Source of the DNA: an uncultured Candidatus Saccharibacteria bacterium
Lineage (GTDB): Bacteria > Patescibacteriota > Saccharimonadia > CAILAD01 > GCA-016700035
Assembly: GCA_937996675.1 (NCBI GenBank)
Contig: CALKUN010000078.1
Coordinates: 1-23,027, forward strand
Length of the DNA: 23,027 nucleotides
Direction: 5' to 3'
Position 1 is the first letter of the stretch; the number at the start of each line of letters is the position of its first letter. The notes under the pieces are model-generated. The model had not been told where the DNA came from, did not search any database, and saw nothing but the letters and a program-made list of their open reading frames with translations. Positions 8,432 to 15,293 of this stretch are shown in pieces. The position numbers and the translations under genes were made by a program.

Positions 8432-8998
8432 TCATTTGCCTTCAATAAGCTCCAGCAGTTCGGGCAATTCGTTCATACCGCGGCTTCCTAAAAAGTGACC
8501 GTGTCCAGGTATGCATACCAACTCAGCCTGAAGCTTGTGCGCCAGTCGACGCGTACGATCCGGCGTCACGATACGATCATCATCGCTATAAACAGCCACC
8601 CACCGCCGGGCTGCCGGAAGGACTACTGACCAATTTGGCTCGGGTTCGAAGAACTTTGCAGCCTCGGGGCGTGGCGCGTCAAAAAAACCAGACACAAGGA
8701 AGATACCCGCAAACACATGCGCCCCCTTCAGATCTTCAACTAATCGCAAGGTGAGCCACGTACCAAGAGAGTGCGCCACAATAATTGTCCTCTGATCAAA
8801 CTGGGCCGATAGCTGTACCAGCTCGGTGCGCCATCGATCAAATCGGTGTGGTGCATTCGCTTCAAAGTGTGGAGCGATCACTCGGTAGCCCTTCTCTTCT
8901 AACTTAGCAGTAAGCCAACCAAACCACCCTACAGTTGGGTCGTCATTCCAGCCATGCACCAAGAGAGCGACTGGCCTCTCATCGAGCCCTACTTCCAC
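8432..8998 (-). CDS. RBBP9/YdeN-like serine hydrolase
   Basis: Small cytosolic alpha/beta hydrolase; the substrate is unknown. The order of motifs fits the RBBP9/YdeN family: VALLVHGWNDDP, then WFGWLTAKLEEKGYRVIAPHF, the nucleophile elbow AHSLG (S77), an acidic residue in VAVYSDDDRIV (D139-D141) and the histidine in IPGHGHFLG (H166 or H168). The length, 188 residues, is normal. The start is a GTG at 8998 that overlaps the end of the upstream membrane-protein gene by 10 bases; no SD is seen, so translational coupling is likely. The two genes form an operon, but nothing shows a joint function. No signal peptide. Confidence 0.85.
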   Translation of the reverse strand: MEVGLDERPVALLVHGWNDDPTVGWFGWLTAKLEEKGYRVIAPHFEANAPHRFDRWRTELVQLSAQFDQRTIIVAHSLGTWLTLRLVEDLKGAHVFAGIFLVSGFFDAPRPEAAKFFEPEPNWSVVLPAARRWVAVYSDDDRIVTPDRTRRLAHKLQAELVCIPGHGHFLGSRGMNELPELLELIEGK

Positions 8999-10056
8999 TG
9001 CCAGTTCTTGAGAAGGTTATCAAAGGCCGTGCGACTCGCTTCGTCGTTGTACGCACCAGTCACGATAAAGGCAATAAACTTCTTCTCTTCAAATGACTGG
9101 TCGGTGTCCGGCAAGACTATAAAAGCGTACGCAACAACTTCCCCGTTTGAAGATGATGTACTCGTGACCTTTACGGTATCAATATTGCCCACCTTTATAT
9201 CCTGACGCTCGGCCACCGTTCGTCCAGCCGTCGTACTCGAAATCAAGCCTTCTAAGATCTTGCCTGAATCAAATTTCTGCGCCTTGCCCTGATCAGCCGT
9301 AGGGTCGGCACCAACGAGATCAAAGTCTTTGTATGGAGACACGACTACAGTCGATGACTTAGTCGCACCATATGCAACTGCCAATCGACAGTCTTTATTT
9401 ACTTGTATCTCCGGATTCTCGGGTACCTGCACGTAGTAGCACTCCGTCTCTACTTGGGCATACCCGAGTGGGAGATTCTTGCGACTTGTATCCCGCTTGG
9501 CTTGGGAGGCGGGAGGAGGTGTTGAGGTAGAAGTGCCCTTCTGTGCAGTCGGTAACTTCGTTGAAAGATACCAGGCACCTAAGACGAGCCCACCTACCAG
9601 AACCAGTACGAGCATGACGATGAGTGGTGTATGTGACGACTTCTTTTTGTGTGGCACAAGCGGCATAAGGGCTGCCTCGGCGACATGCGGGGCAGGCACA
9701 TTACTGAACGGCTGACTGTAGGCCGACTCAGCTAGTCCTTGGGCGTGAACATCATTACCTTTTGGAACGGGTGCGAGCCGAACTGGAGCCGCCTGAATAA
9801 CTGGCGGGTGAGGCTCTTCAAGATCCTGTAGGTCCAGCACACTGGGATCAGCTGGCGGATGTACGGGTAGTGGTTCGGATGGTAGCTCTGTCGCAAAGTC
9901 CTGCGCCGGTGTCGTTGAAGCGGGAGCGGGAGCTGATTCAGGCTGTGGCATTGGCGGAGTATATCCATCAACCAAGGGGTTATGAAAGACCGGAGGAGAC
10001 ACGCTCGGAGGCGGTGCTACGGGAGGAGTTGAAGGAGTCGCATCGTTCGGTGACAT
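8989..10056 (-). CDS. Single-pass membrane protein with Pro-rich cytoplasmic tail
   Basis: Not assigned to a family. Residues 1-135 are very rich in Pro and Ala (PPVAPPPSVSPP and similar runs) and probably disordered. A KKK cluster (137-139) precedes a membrane helix at about 144-164 (PLIVMLVLVLVGGLVLGAWY), so the Pro-rich part should be inside. A Thr/Ser/Pro linker leads to an outside domain (about 195-355) with two Cys (206, 223) and alternating strands, ending FDNLLKNWQWK. Function unknown; similar layouts occur in many CPR surface proteins. TATAAT ends 6 bases before the ATG. It is divergent from the Mur ligase and overlaps the following hydrolase gene. Confidence 0.85.
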   Translation of the reverse strand: MSPNDATPSTPPVAPPPSVSPPVFHNPLVDGYTPPMPQPESAPAPASTTPAQDFATELPSEPLPVHPPADPSVLDLQDLEEPHPPVIQAAPVRLAPVPKGNDVHAQGLAESAYSQPFSNVPAPHVAEAALMPLVPHKKKSSHTPLIVMLVLVLVGGLVLGAWYLSTKLPTAQKGTSTSTPPPASQAKRDTSRKNLPLGYAQVETECYYVQVPENPEIQVNKDCRLAVAYGATKSSTVVVSPYKDFDLVGADPTADQGKAQKFDSGKILEGLISSTTAGRTVAERQDIKVGNIDTVKVTSTSSSNGEVVAYAFIVLPDTDQSFEEKKFIAFIVTGAYNDEASRTAFDNLLKNWQWK

Positions 10057-10062
10057 AGCAAA

Positions 10063-10068
10063 ATTATA
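10063..10068 (-). promoter_or_regulatory. -10 box of the membrane protein-hydrolase operon
   Basis: TATAAT on the minus strand, 6 bases before the ATG at 10056; leaderless type. Confidence 0.65.
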
Positions 10069-10124
10069 GCATGTTGCTTACGCTCACATCTGTGAGAAGG
10101 TACCCGACACCCACCCAAGTCAGG

Positions 10125-10130
10125 TACAAT
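10125..10130 (+). promoter_or_regulatory. -10 box of the Mur ligase gene
   Basis: TACAAT ends 6 bases before ATG 10137; the spacer AAGGTC is nearly that of rarA (GAGGTC after TACAAT). It supports 10137 over the in-frame ATG at 10071. The AAGG could also be a weak SD if transcription started further upstream. Confidence 0.6.
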
Positions 10131-10136
10131 AAGGTC

Positions 10137-11477
10137 ATGATTGAAAAGCTCAAAAAACTTGTCCCCCACCAGCTCATCAATGGCTTTCACTACACTGAAG
10201 CCATTGCAGCAGGGGTTGCCTACCGACATCCAACCAAGAAAATGATTGTTATTGGCATCGTTGGAAGCAAGGGCAAGACTACACTCGCCAATCTGCTCTG
10301 GGCAGCCTTGTCGGGGGATGGCTCTACCGTAGGTCTTATCGGTACGGCCAACATACGTATTGGCCAGCAAGAAAAGCTGAACCCCTACCACATGACAATG
10401 CCCGGGCGTCACAAGCTTCAAAAAACGCTGGCGATAATGAGAGATGCCGGCTGCCAATACGCCATCATGGAAGTGCCGTCAGAAGGCCAAGCACAATGGA
10501 GGCACGTCGGAATCTACTTTGATGCGCTCATCTTCACCAATGTCACCCGTGAACTCATGGCCAGCCATCGATACTCTCTTGATGTCCTTCATGAGCACAA
10601 CAAACGCGTCTTCCAGCAGACAGAGCACCAACGCACGAAGACACTACAGGGCCGCGTCCAGCCCAAGATACTTGTGGCCAATGCTGATGCCGAGCACTTC
10701 AATGCCTACTTTTCCCACTTCGCCGATATCAAGCGTAGTTATAGCTTGCACGCTAAGAGCAATTACAAAGCGACCCATATTGAATCCGATCCGCTCGGTA
10801 GCACCCTCGTCATAAACAAACACCAGTATCGAATCAATATCCCAGGTGTCGTAAATGTCTCCAATGCCGCTGGAGCTATCGCTACCGCACTTGAACTAGG
10901 CAAGCGTCCATCCGATATTGCACTCGGCCTCAAGTCGTTAGCGGGCGTGCCTGGGCGGATGGAACGCATCGAAGCCGGACAAGACTTTACGGTCATTGTT
11001 GACTATGCGCACGAGGAGACTAGTATGCAGGCCCTCATGGATGGAGCGAAGCAAATGAACGTCAAGACTGCTAAAGTCATTACTCTTCTCGGCGCCGAGG
11101 GTGGTGGTCGGGATGAAGTGAAGCGCCCGCTCATGGGCGAGATCGCAATGCGCGGGAGTGATGCGGTCATTATTACAAACGTAGATCCATACTATGATGA
11201 CCCCGATAAAATCCTCGATGATATCGAAGTCGGCATCAAGCAGGCACGTGGAAAAATCAACCAAACATACTGGCGAATTGCCGACCGTAGAGAAGCAATT
11301 CGCCAGGCACTGCAGCTCGCTAAAGCTGGCGACTTAGTACTATTGACCGGTAAAGGGTCTGAACAGTCGATGGTAATCGGGGGCAAAAAAATTAGCTGGG
11401 ACGATCGAAAGGTCGTAATGGAGGAACTCAAGAAAGTTGTCACAGCCCAGAAGAAAAACCCGCGTAAAAAAGTGTAA
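10137..11477 (+). CDS. MurE-like Mur ligase lacking the uridine-binding domain
   Basis: ATP-dependent amide ligase of the Mur family, probably joining an amino acid to a cell-wall precursor. Seen: P-loop VGSKGKTTL at about 42-50; TNVTRELM, as in the MurE central domain; and a C-terminal domain with VDYAHEETSMQ, ADRREAI and TGKGSEQ, the last three typical of MurE. The start at ATG 10137 is set by the -10 box 6 bases upstream and gives 446 residues. The P-loop comes far too early for MurE (normally after ~100 residues), so the domain that binds UDP is absent. The DNPR specificity loop of diaminopimelate MurE reads VDPYY here. Substrate is therefore open; the short form is known from other CPR genomes. 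Confidence 0.88.
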   Translation: MIEKLKKLVPHQLINGFHYTEAIAAGVAYRHPTKKMIVIGIVGSKGKTTLANLLWAALSGDGSTVGLIGTANIRIGQQEKLNPYHMTMPGRHKLQKTLAIMRDAGCQYAIMEVPSEGQAQWRHVGIYFDALIFTNVTRELMASHRYSLDVLHEHNKRVFQQTEHQRTKTLQGRVQPKILVANADAEHFNAYFSHFADIKRSYSLHAKSNYKATHIESDPLGSTLVINKHQYRINIPGVVNVSNAAGAIATALELGKRPSDIALGLKSLAGVPGRMERIEAGQDFTVIVDYAHEETSMQALMDGAKQMNVKTAKVITLLGAEGGGRDEVKRPLMGEIAMRGSDAVIITNVDPYYDDPDKILDDIEVGIKQARGKINQTYWRIADRREAIRQALQLAKAGDLVLLTGKGSEQSMVIGGKKISWDDRKVVMEELKKVVTAQKKNPRKKV

Positions 11478-11513
11478 TCTGCGCACGCTACTTGGTTTGA
11501 TTCAGCTGATGTA

Positions 11514-11547
11514 AAAAATACTCACTATTTCCGTAGTGAGTATTTTT
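11514..11547. terminator. Bidirectional terminator between convergent genes
   Basis: A 14-bp perfect stem (11514-11527 with 11534-11547, loop 11528-11533) is flanked by A5 on the left arm and T5 on the right, so it can end both the Mur ligase mRNA and the minus-strand mRNA ending at 11582. Confidence 0.88.
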
Positions 11548-11581
11548 GATTATTCCGTATCTGCTTTATAGCACTTTGTAC

Positions 11582-11854
11582 TCATTTTTTGTTCTTTTTA
11601 TCGCCCCACTGCCAAGCCGGCAATTCACCGGTGCGATATGTGATGACGAGTAGCACCCCCGTCAAAATTAGGCCCGCTATGAGCGATGCCACAACAGCAG
11701 TAAGCGTCTCGCCATACGCAAGCTGAATGCCGACGACCGCGCCGACGAAGGCAATCGTCCAAACGCCGATAACAGTCCAGCCCTGCCATGTGGCTGGAGT
11801 CCAACCCCAGCCATACCGCTTGGCCCGAAACCAAATGTGCTTATCTTCTTTCAT
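11582..11854 (-). CDS. Small two-TM membrane protein, function unknown
   Basis: 90 residues. An aromatic N-terminus (RYGWGWTPATWQGW, 13-26) leads into two membrane helices at about 27-46 and 51-73 joined by a short YGET turn, and a Lys-rich end (GDKKNKK). The N-terminal Trp motif recurs, as I recall, in small membrane proteins of unknown function from other CPR bacteria; no function is claimed. Start ATG 11854 has TAGAAT 6 bases upstream, and part of that -10 box overlaps the stop codon of mutY, so it can be made from its own promoter and also by read-through from mutY. It ends at the shared terminator with the Mur ligase gene. Confidence 0.8.
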   Translation of the reverse strand: MKEDKHIWFRAKRYGWGWTPATWQGWTVIGVWTIAFVGAVVGIQLAYGETLTAVVASLIAGLILTGVLLVITYRTGELPAWQWGDKKNKK

Positions 11855-11858
11855 ACAC

Positions 11859-12704
11859 TTATTCTACCAAACCATTGTGGGCTCGTCCGGCCTCGGCCAT
11901 ACAATAGCACCCACCGACCACCTCCAGAAAACCATCCTCCCGCAGGCCACTCAGAGCAGCCCGGACCTGGGCTTCATCAAATCCCTCAAAAGATCTTTCC
12001 AGCCGATCCAAAGATTCTGGCTTCGTGAGGAGATACTCGAGCAACAGACCGCGAAGTTGGCGCAGCGATCCAGCAAAAGCAGCCTGACGCGAATAATGAC
12101 GGCTTCGTCGGTTTGGATTAACGACCTGTGTCGAGAGGTACGATCCATAGTCCATTAACGCCCAATACCACTCACGCGGGTGCTCATGATCAACCGCCTG
12201 TTCAACCAGCGGCAAGATATCTTTATCGTGTACTTCCTCTTCGTCAGGAAAGAAATGATGAATGAAGACTCGACGGATATTCGTCTCGATAAATACAACT
12301 GGCTTATTAAAGGCATAGGCCCGCACGGCACCGGCCGAATTGGGACCGATTCCCCGAAAGGACGTAAGGTCTGATTCACCGGATGGTAGCTCACCGTCAA
12401 AGTCGGTCACCACCCGTCCAGCTACGGCGTGGAGCCACAAGGCACGACGATTATAGCCGAGCCCTTTCCACACTCGTACCACTTCGGACTGAGCTGCGCT
12501 CGCTAGACTCTGCCAGTCAGGCCACTCCGCAATAAACTCATTAAACTTCACTATCACACGACTCACTTGAGTCTGCTGCAGCATAAACTCGCTGACAAGC
12601 ACGTTGTATGGCGAAGGGCCATCTCGCCACGGCATAGTGCGGCCATGATCACGATAGTAATCCCAGACGATATCGCGGAAGTCAGACATAGCTCGATCTT
12701 TCAT
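11859..12704 (-). CDS. mutY: MutY-like adenine glycosylase without Fe-S cluster
   Basis: Expected to remove adenine paired with 8-oxoguanine, backing up MutM. The core fits MutY: WRDGPSPYNVLVSEFMLQQTQV with catalytic E39, and the helix-hairpin-helix LTSFRGIGPNSAGAVRAYAF (about 113-132). Two departures stand out. The conserved Asp of the active site (usually in a D-x-N-V-x-R-V context) is Glu, E140 in FIETNIRRVF. The four-Cys segment that holds the 4Fe-4S cluster (about 190-208) has no Cys. The NUDIX-like recognition domain is absent; instead residues ~212-281 look like a small winged helix. TATACT ends 6 bases before the ATG. It is surely of the MutY/EndoIII superfamily; the exact lesion is less sure. 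Confidence 0.85.
   Translation of the reverse strand: MKDRAMSDFRDIVWDYYRDHGRTMPWRDGPSPYNVLVSEFMLQQTQVSRVIVKFNEFIAEWPDWQSLASAAQSEVVRVWKGLGYNRRALWLHAVAGRVVTDFDGELPSGESDLTSFRGIGPNSAGAVRAYAFNKPVVFIETNIRRVFIHHFFPDEEEVHDKDILPLVEQAVDHEHPREWYWALMDYGSYLSTQVVNPNRRSRHYSRQAAFAGSLRQLRGLLLEYLLTKPESLDRLERSFEGFDEAQVRAALSGLREDGFLEVVGGCYCMAEAGRAHNGLVE
11861..11866 (-). promoter_or_regulatory. -10 box of the two-TM gene, inside the mutY end
   Basis: TAGAAT (minus) with a 6-base spacer to the ATG at 11854. It covers the last mutY sense codons and the first base of its TAA. Confidence 0.5.
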
Positions 12705-12710
12705 GCTCTC

Positions 12711-12716
12711 AGTATA
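12711..12716 (-). promoter_or_regulatory. -10 box of mutY (leaderless type)
   Basis: TATACT on the minus strand, 6 bases before ATG 12704. Confidence 0.6.
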
Positions 12717-12724
12717 AAGGTATG

Positions 12725-12754
12725 AGCCGGTCCCCCACTAGGGAGAGACCGGCT
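12725..12754 (-). terminator. Hairpin after the GNAT remnant
   Basis: An 8-bp stem AGCCGGTC (12725-12732) with GACCGGCT (12747-12754), with a few inner pairs. On the minus strand it is followed by CATACCTTTATAC, a poor T tract, so termination may be incomplete. It separates the GNAT remnant from the mutY promoter. Confidence 0.5.
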
Positions 12755-12757
12755 GAT

Positions 12758-12787
12758 GTCCAGATTCTCACATTAGAGAATCTGGAC
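12758..12787. repeat. 12-bp inverted repeat spanning the GNAT stop codon
   Basis: Perfect arms 12758-12769 and 12776-12787 with a 6-base loop that contains the terminal stop of the GNAT reading frame (12773-12775). Together with the next hairpin it makes a tandem 3' stem-loop pair that could protect or end the mRNA. Confidence 0.6.
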
Positions 12788-13435
12788 GTTCTTGCGAGCC
12801 CAAGCCAAGCTCTTGAGAGCTCGCTTACGACCAGCGCTGAAAGGTTCTTCGATGCCATGTGGGTTCGGCTCGGCATTTCGCCAGAAGTAGTTCCAGCGCG
12901 CCCGATCCGGATTCACCCACATCAGCTGCAGCATATCCGATGGCTTGCCATCGACGATGCCGCCCTGATGGACTCGTCCCACCAAGATAAATCCCACCCC
13001 CAACTGGAGCCGATACGAAGCTGGGTTGCAGGCGTACACACCAGCATCGACTGCCAGCATGTCATGCGCTGTCACCGCAAAATAGAGCGAGGCTCGTGCG
13101 GCAGCGCTGGCAATGCCCGCGCTCCATTATGTCTGGTCATAGATGACCGCCCCGGCTGTGCCGCGACGATTCTCAATGCCCTCTACTCCGATTGAACCGA
13201 TAGGACGATCATCGATGGTAATCGCCCAACCAAATCCAGTCGGGTCAGCAGCACGTTCTGCGATCCACGTCCGCTCAGCTTCGAGACTCGGCGCAAACAC
13301 TCGTCCCAGCGTGCGAACCACGCTATAGGACTGCATGCCATCGACCATATGTTCGGCGTCATCGAGCCGGTATGGCCTCATGCCGATCAGCTGACCTGAA
13401 TCTGTCGTAACAGTCATACGATTTCCTGCACCCAT
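12773..13435 (-). pseudogene. GNAT acetyltransferase split by one in-frame TAA
   Basis: Acetyl-CoA-dependent N-acetyltransferase of the RimJ-like GNAT group. One reading frame of 221 codons runs through 13435-12773 and is broken only by TAA at 13127-13129. The first part has the GNAT N-terminus (IGMRPYRLDDAEHM) and core strands (WAITIDDRPIGSIGVEGI); after the stop come SAGIASAAARASLYF (the acetyl-CoA loop and helix) and NPASYRLQLGVGFILVG, the usual N-x-x-S and GF motifs. The stop falls where relatives have Tyr or another aromatic before W-x-x-G, so one base change (TAC or TAT to TAA) explains it. SD AAAGGA stands 5 bases before ATG 13435. G+C seems higher than in neighbours. A sequencing error or read-through cannot be excluded. 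Confidence 0.75.
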
Positions 13436-13480
13436 ATCATTCCTTTCAAGGAAGGTACTCCGTCTAGCACCGCTAAACGG

Positions 13481-13501
13481 TCTGGTTCTTTCTGAACCAG
13501 A
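13481..13501. repeat. 8-bp stem-loop in the GNAT leader
   Basis: TCTGGTTC (13481-13488) pairs with GAACCAGA (13494-13501) around a 5-base loop. On the minus strand it follows, by three bases, an 8-codon mini-ORF (13531-13505, MNKTKSSR) and precedes the GNAT start. No T tract follows. Confidence 0.6.
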
Positions 13502-13540
13502 TGACTACCGAGAACTCTTCGTTTTATTCATAAGTGTGTG

Positions 13541-13573
13541 TAGAAATAAAATGACCTCCATCTCGGAGGTCAT
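13541..13573 (-). terminator. Intrinsic terminator or attenuator in the GNAT leader
   Basis: A 9-bp perfect stem (13551-13559 with 13565-13573, loop 13560-13564) is followed on the minus strand by TTTATTTCTA. It lies 27 bases after the stop of a 30-codon ORF and 115 bases before the GNAT ATG, so it either ends a short transcript or gates read-through into the GNAT gene. Confidence 0.7.
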
Positions 13574-13600
13574 CTACTTCAGAGTACAAAATGTACGTGC

Positions 13601-13693
13601 TTAAGTGAGCCTCCCTGTGGGAATAGCAAATCCGGCAATAACGCGCTGCGCATCGCCCGAAGGGGTATTAAGCATGTAATGTTTGTAATTCAT
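13601..13693 (-). CDS. Possible 30-residue leader peptide
   Basis: ORF of 30 codons (MNYKHYMLNTPSGD start, IPTGRLT end), not recognised. It is reported because a near-consensus promoter (TTGACA, 17 bases, TATATT with an extended TG) ends 7 bases before its ATG and a terminator hairpin follows its stop. This is the layout of a leader peptide with attenuator, here upstream of an acetyltransferase gene. Alternatives are an independent micro-protein or a ~150-base small RNA. The rest of 13436-13829 holds the SD and hairpins of the GNAT leader and the LCP promoter, and no other gene that I can support. Confidence 0.4.
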   Translation of the reverse strand: MNYKHYMLNTPSGDAQRVIAGFAIPTGRLT

Positions 13694-13700
13694 AAGAGTA

Positions 13701-13729
13701 AATATAACACCATAAGCATAAAGTGTCAA
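13701..13729 (-). promoter_or_regulatory. Near-consensus sigma-70 promoter
   Basis: On the minus strand TTGACA (13729-13724), 17-base spacer, TATATT (13706-13701) with TG one base upstream of the -10. It is the best match to consensus in the window. The ATG of the 30-codon ORF is 7 bases further. Confidence 0.8.
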
Positions 13730-13815
13730 TATTTCGATGAAAATGGTTAATATTGGGTGCGAGAACTGAGAAAAAAGATACCCTCTCAAACCCGCTTCTA
13801 GACTATCAAAACCGG

Positions 13816-13821
13816 TATAAT
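13816..13821 (+). promoter_or_regulatory. -10 box of the LCP gene
   Basis: TATAAT, 8 bases before ATG 13830; no SD fits in the gap. Confidence 0.6.
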
Positions 13822-13829
13822 ACCACCAT

Positions 13830-15293
13830 ATGGACACCCCTCACAAAGTGCCGCTGGAGCCTCAACCAGATCCAGAGAATTCCGGCCCAAAGGAGGCCAG
13901 CGACATCAAAGCCAAACATCCACTCCACCACCCTGATGCTGCCCCCGATTTTGTCTACGATCCGCTCAAAGACAAAGGGCACAACCTGCGCCCAATGGTG
14001 CCAACCCCACAAAAGCGCGGACACTGGAAAAAGGCTCTCATTATCCTTGCCGTCCTCGCCTGTGTCGGTGCGGCATTTTTCCTTGTTTTTGCTTACCACA
14101 ATGTCATTAAGATTGCCCCAAATTTCTTTAACCTCTCTCAAAAACTCAAAGGTGAAGATGAGGGCCGAGTGAATATTCTGCTGCTTGGTGTCGGTGACCC
14201 CGGGCACGAAGCCGAGGGACTATCTGATACTAATATCCTCGTCAGCCTTAATACCCGAGATAAAAAGGTCTCATTCACCTCTATCCCACGCGACACACGA
14301 GTGAAGATTCCGACCTACGGCACCGCAAAGATTAATAATGCGCATGCTTATGGCGGCGTGCCTCTAGCCGAGCAGACCGTCGGAAACTTCCTCGACCAGC
14401 CCATTCACTACTACGTGAAGGCTAACTTTACCGGCCTAAAGCAAGCGGTCGATTCTGTTGGCGGAATCGAGATCAAGAATGAGGATCTCCTCAGCGATAG
14501 CGAGTATCCCTGTGACAACAACCAGTGGAGAAGCTGTGGTTTTACACTCAAGCCCGGCACTTACCAAGCTGATGGTACTCTAGCCCTTAAGTATGCCCGG
14601 TGCCGCAAAGGAACGTGTGGTGATGACTTTGGTCGAGCTGCTCGACAACAAGAAGTCATCCAGGGCATCCGCACCAAGGCCCTCTCACTCGGTACGATCC
14701 TCAATCCCGCCAAGATCACGAGCCTCATACAGACGGCTGGCGATAATGTTAAAACCGACCTTTCGGTAGGAGAGATGCAACGACTCAACGAGCTCACCAA
14801 GGACGTTTCCAACGATCAGTTTATTAATGTCGTACTGTCTTACAAGACCGATGGATTTCTCAAACAAGCCACCGACGGCACTTCAGACATCGTGCCAGTC
14901 GACAGTACGCTCAAGACAATTCAGGCTTTTGAAAAAGACATTTTCTTCCTTGGCCCAATCTGGCAAGAAACCCCACTAGTGCTTATACAAAACGGCACCC
15001 CAACAGTCGGTATCGGCGGACAACTGGAGAAGAAAATAAACGCCGGTGCCTCACCAATAACCGTCACTGCAGTCGCCAACGCACTCACCAAAGACCACAC
15101 TACGACGCAGATCATTGACTACACCAATGGATCCAAGTCGCACACCAAGGACTACCTCCAGGGTCTCCTCAAGGTCCAGGCCACCGCTCCAGAGACCGCG
15201 GTGAAGAATCCAGCCCAAGACTTTACGATCATCATCGGGAGCGACTACGCCAACTACCTGCCAGCTGCGAGCTCGACGCCAAGTGTCCGCTGA
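13830..15293 (+). CDS. LytR-CpsA-Psr (LCP) family envelope protein
   Basis: LCP proteins move undecaprenyl-linked glycopolymers onto peptidoglycan or related acceptors outside the membrane. Seen: a 65-residue Pro/His-rich cytoplasmic tail, a membrane helix at about 68-88, and an LCP catalytic domain (about 110-290) with NILLLGVGD, GLSDTNILVSL (130-140), SIPRDTRVKIP (151-161), KINNAHAYGG (167-176) and the Arg-rich DDFGRAARQQEVI. A linker leads to a C-terminal LytR_C-like domain (about 380-470) with PLVLIQNGT. At 487 residues it matches two-domain LCP proteins. The ATG is set by the TATAAT 8 bases before it. It overlaps the next ORF by 11 bases, so the pair is one operon. The exact polymer is unknown. 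Confidence 0.92.
   Translation: MDTPHKVPLEPQPDPENSGPKEASDIKAKHPLHHPDAAPDFVYDPLKDKGHNLRPMVPTPQKRGHWKKALIILAVLACVGAAFFLVFAYHNVIKIAPNFFNLSQKLKGEDEGRVNILLLGVGDPGHEAEGLSDTNILVSLNTRDKKVSFTSIPRDTRVKIPTYGTAKINNAHAYGGVPLAEQTVGNFLDQPIHYYVKANFTGLKQAVDSVGGIEIKNEDLLSDSEYPCDNNQWRSCGFTLKPGTYQADGTLALKYARCRKGTCGDDFGRAARQQEVIQGIRTKALSLGTILNPAKITSLIQTAGDNVKTDLSVGEMQRLNELTKDVSNDQFINVVLSYKTDGFLKQATDGTSDIVPVDSTLKTIQAFEKDIFFLGPIWQETPLVLIQNGTPTVGIGGQLEKKINAGASPITVTAVANALTKDHTTTQIIDYTNGSKSHTKDYLQGLLKVQATAPETAVKNPAQDFTIIIGSDYANYLPAASSTPSVR

Noticed and set aside
10071..10136. In-frame ATG at 10071 as the Mur ligase start
   Set aside because: It would place the TACAAT/ATG signal inside the gene and adds 22 residues unlike the family; ATG 10137 has the window's typical -10 spacing.
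12722..13195. 157-codon plus-strand ORF opposite the GNAT remnant
   Set aside because: GNAT motifs are clear on the minus strand; the plus-strand product resembles nothing and spans the 3' hairpins.
12773..13435. Alternative genetic code explaining the internal stop
   Set aside because: TAA ends several other genes here (for example mutY and GDPD), so it is a normal stop; TGA also acts as a stop in mutM and CapA.
13436..13600. Integron-type attC site or tRNA in the hairpin-rich GNAT leader
   Set aside because: No R'/R'' core sites, no integrase, no tRNA T-arm or acceptor stem; the hairpins are simple perfect stems.
13601..13837. Longer 78-codon version of the leader ORF, starting upstream of 13693
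   Set aside because: The extension runs antisense over the LCP promoter and start, and crosses the consensus promoter that points to ATG 13693.
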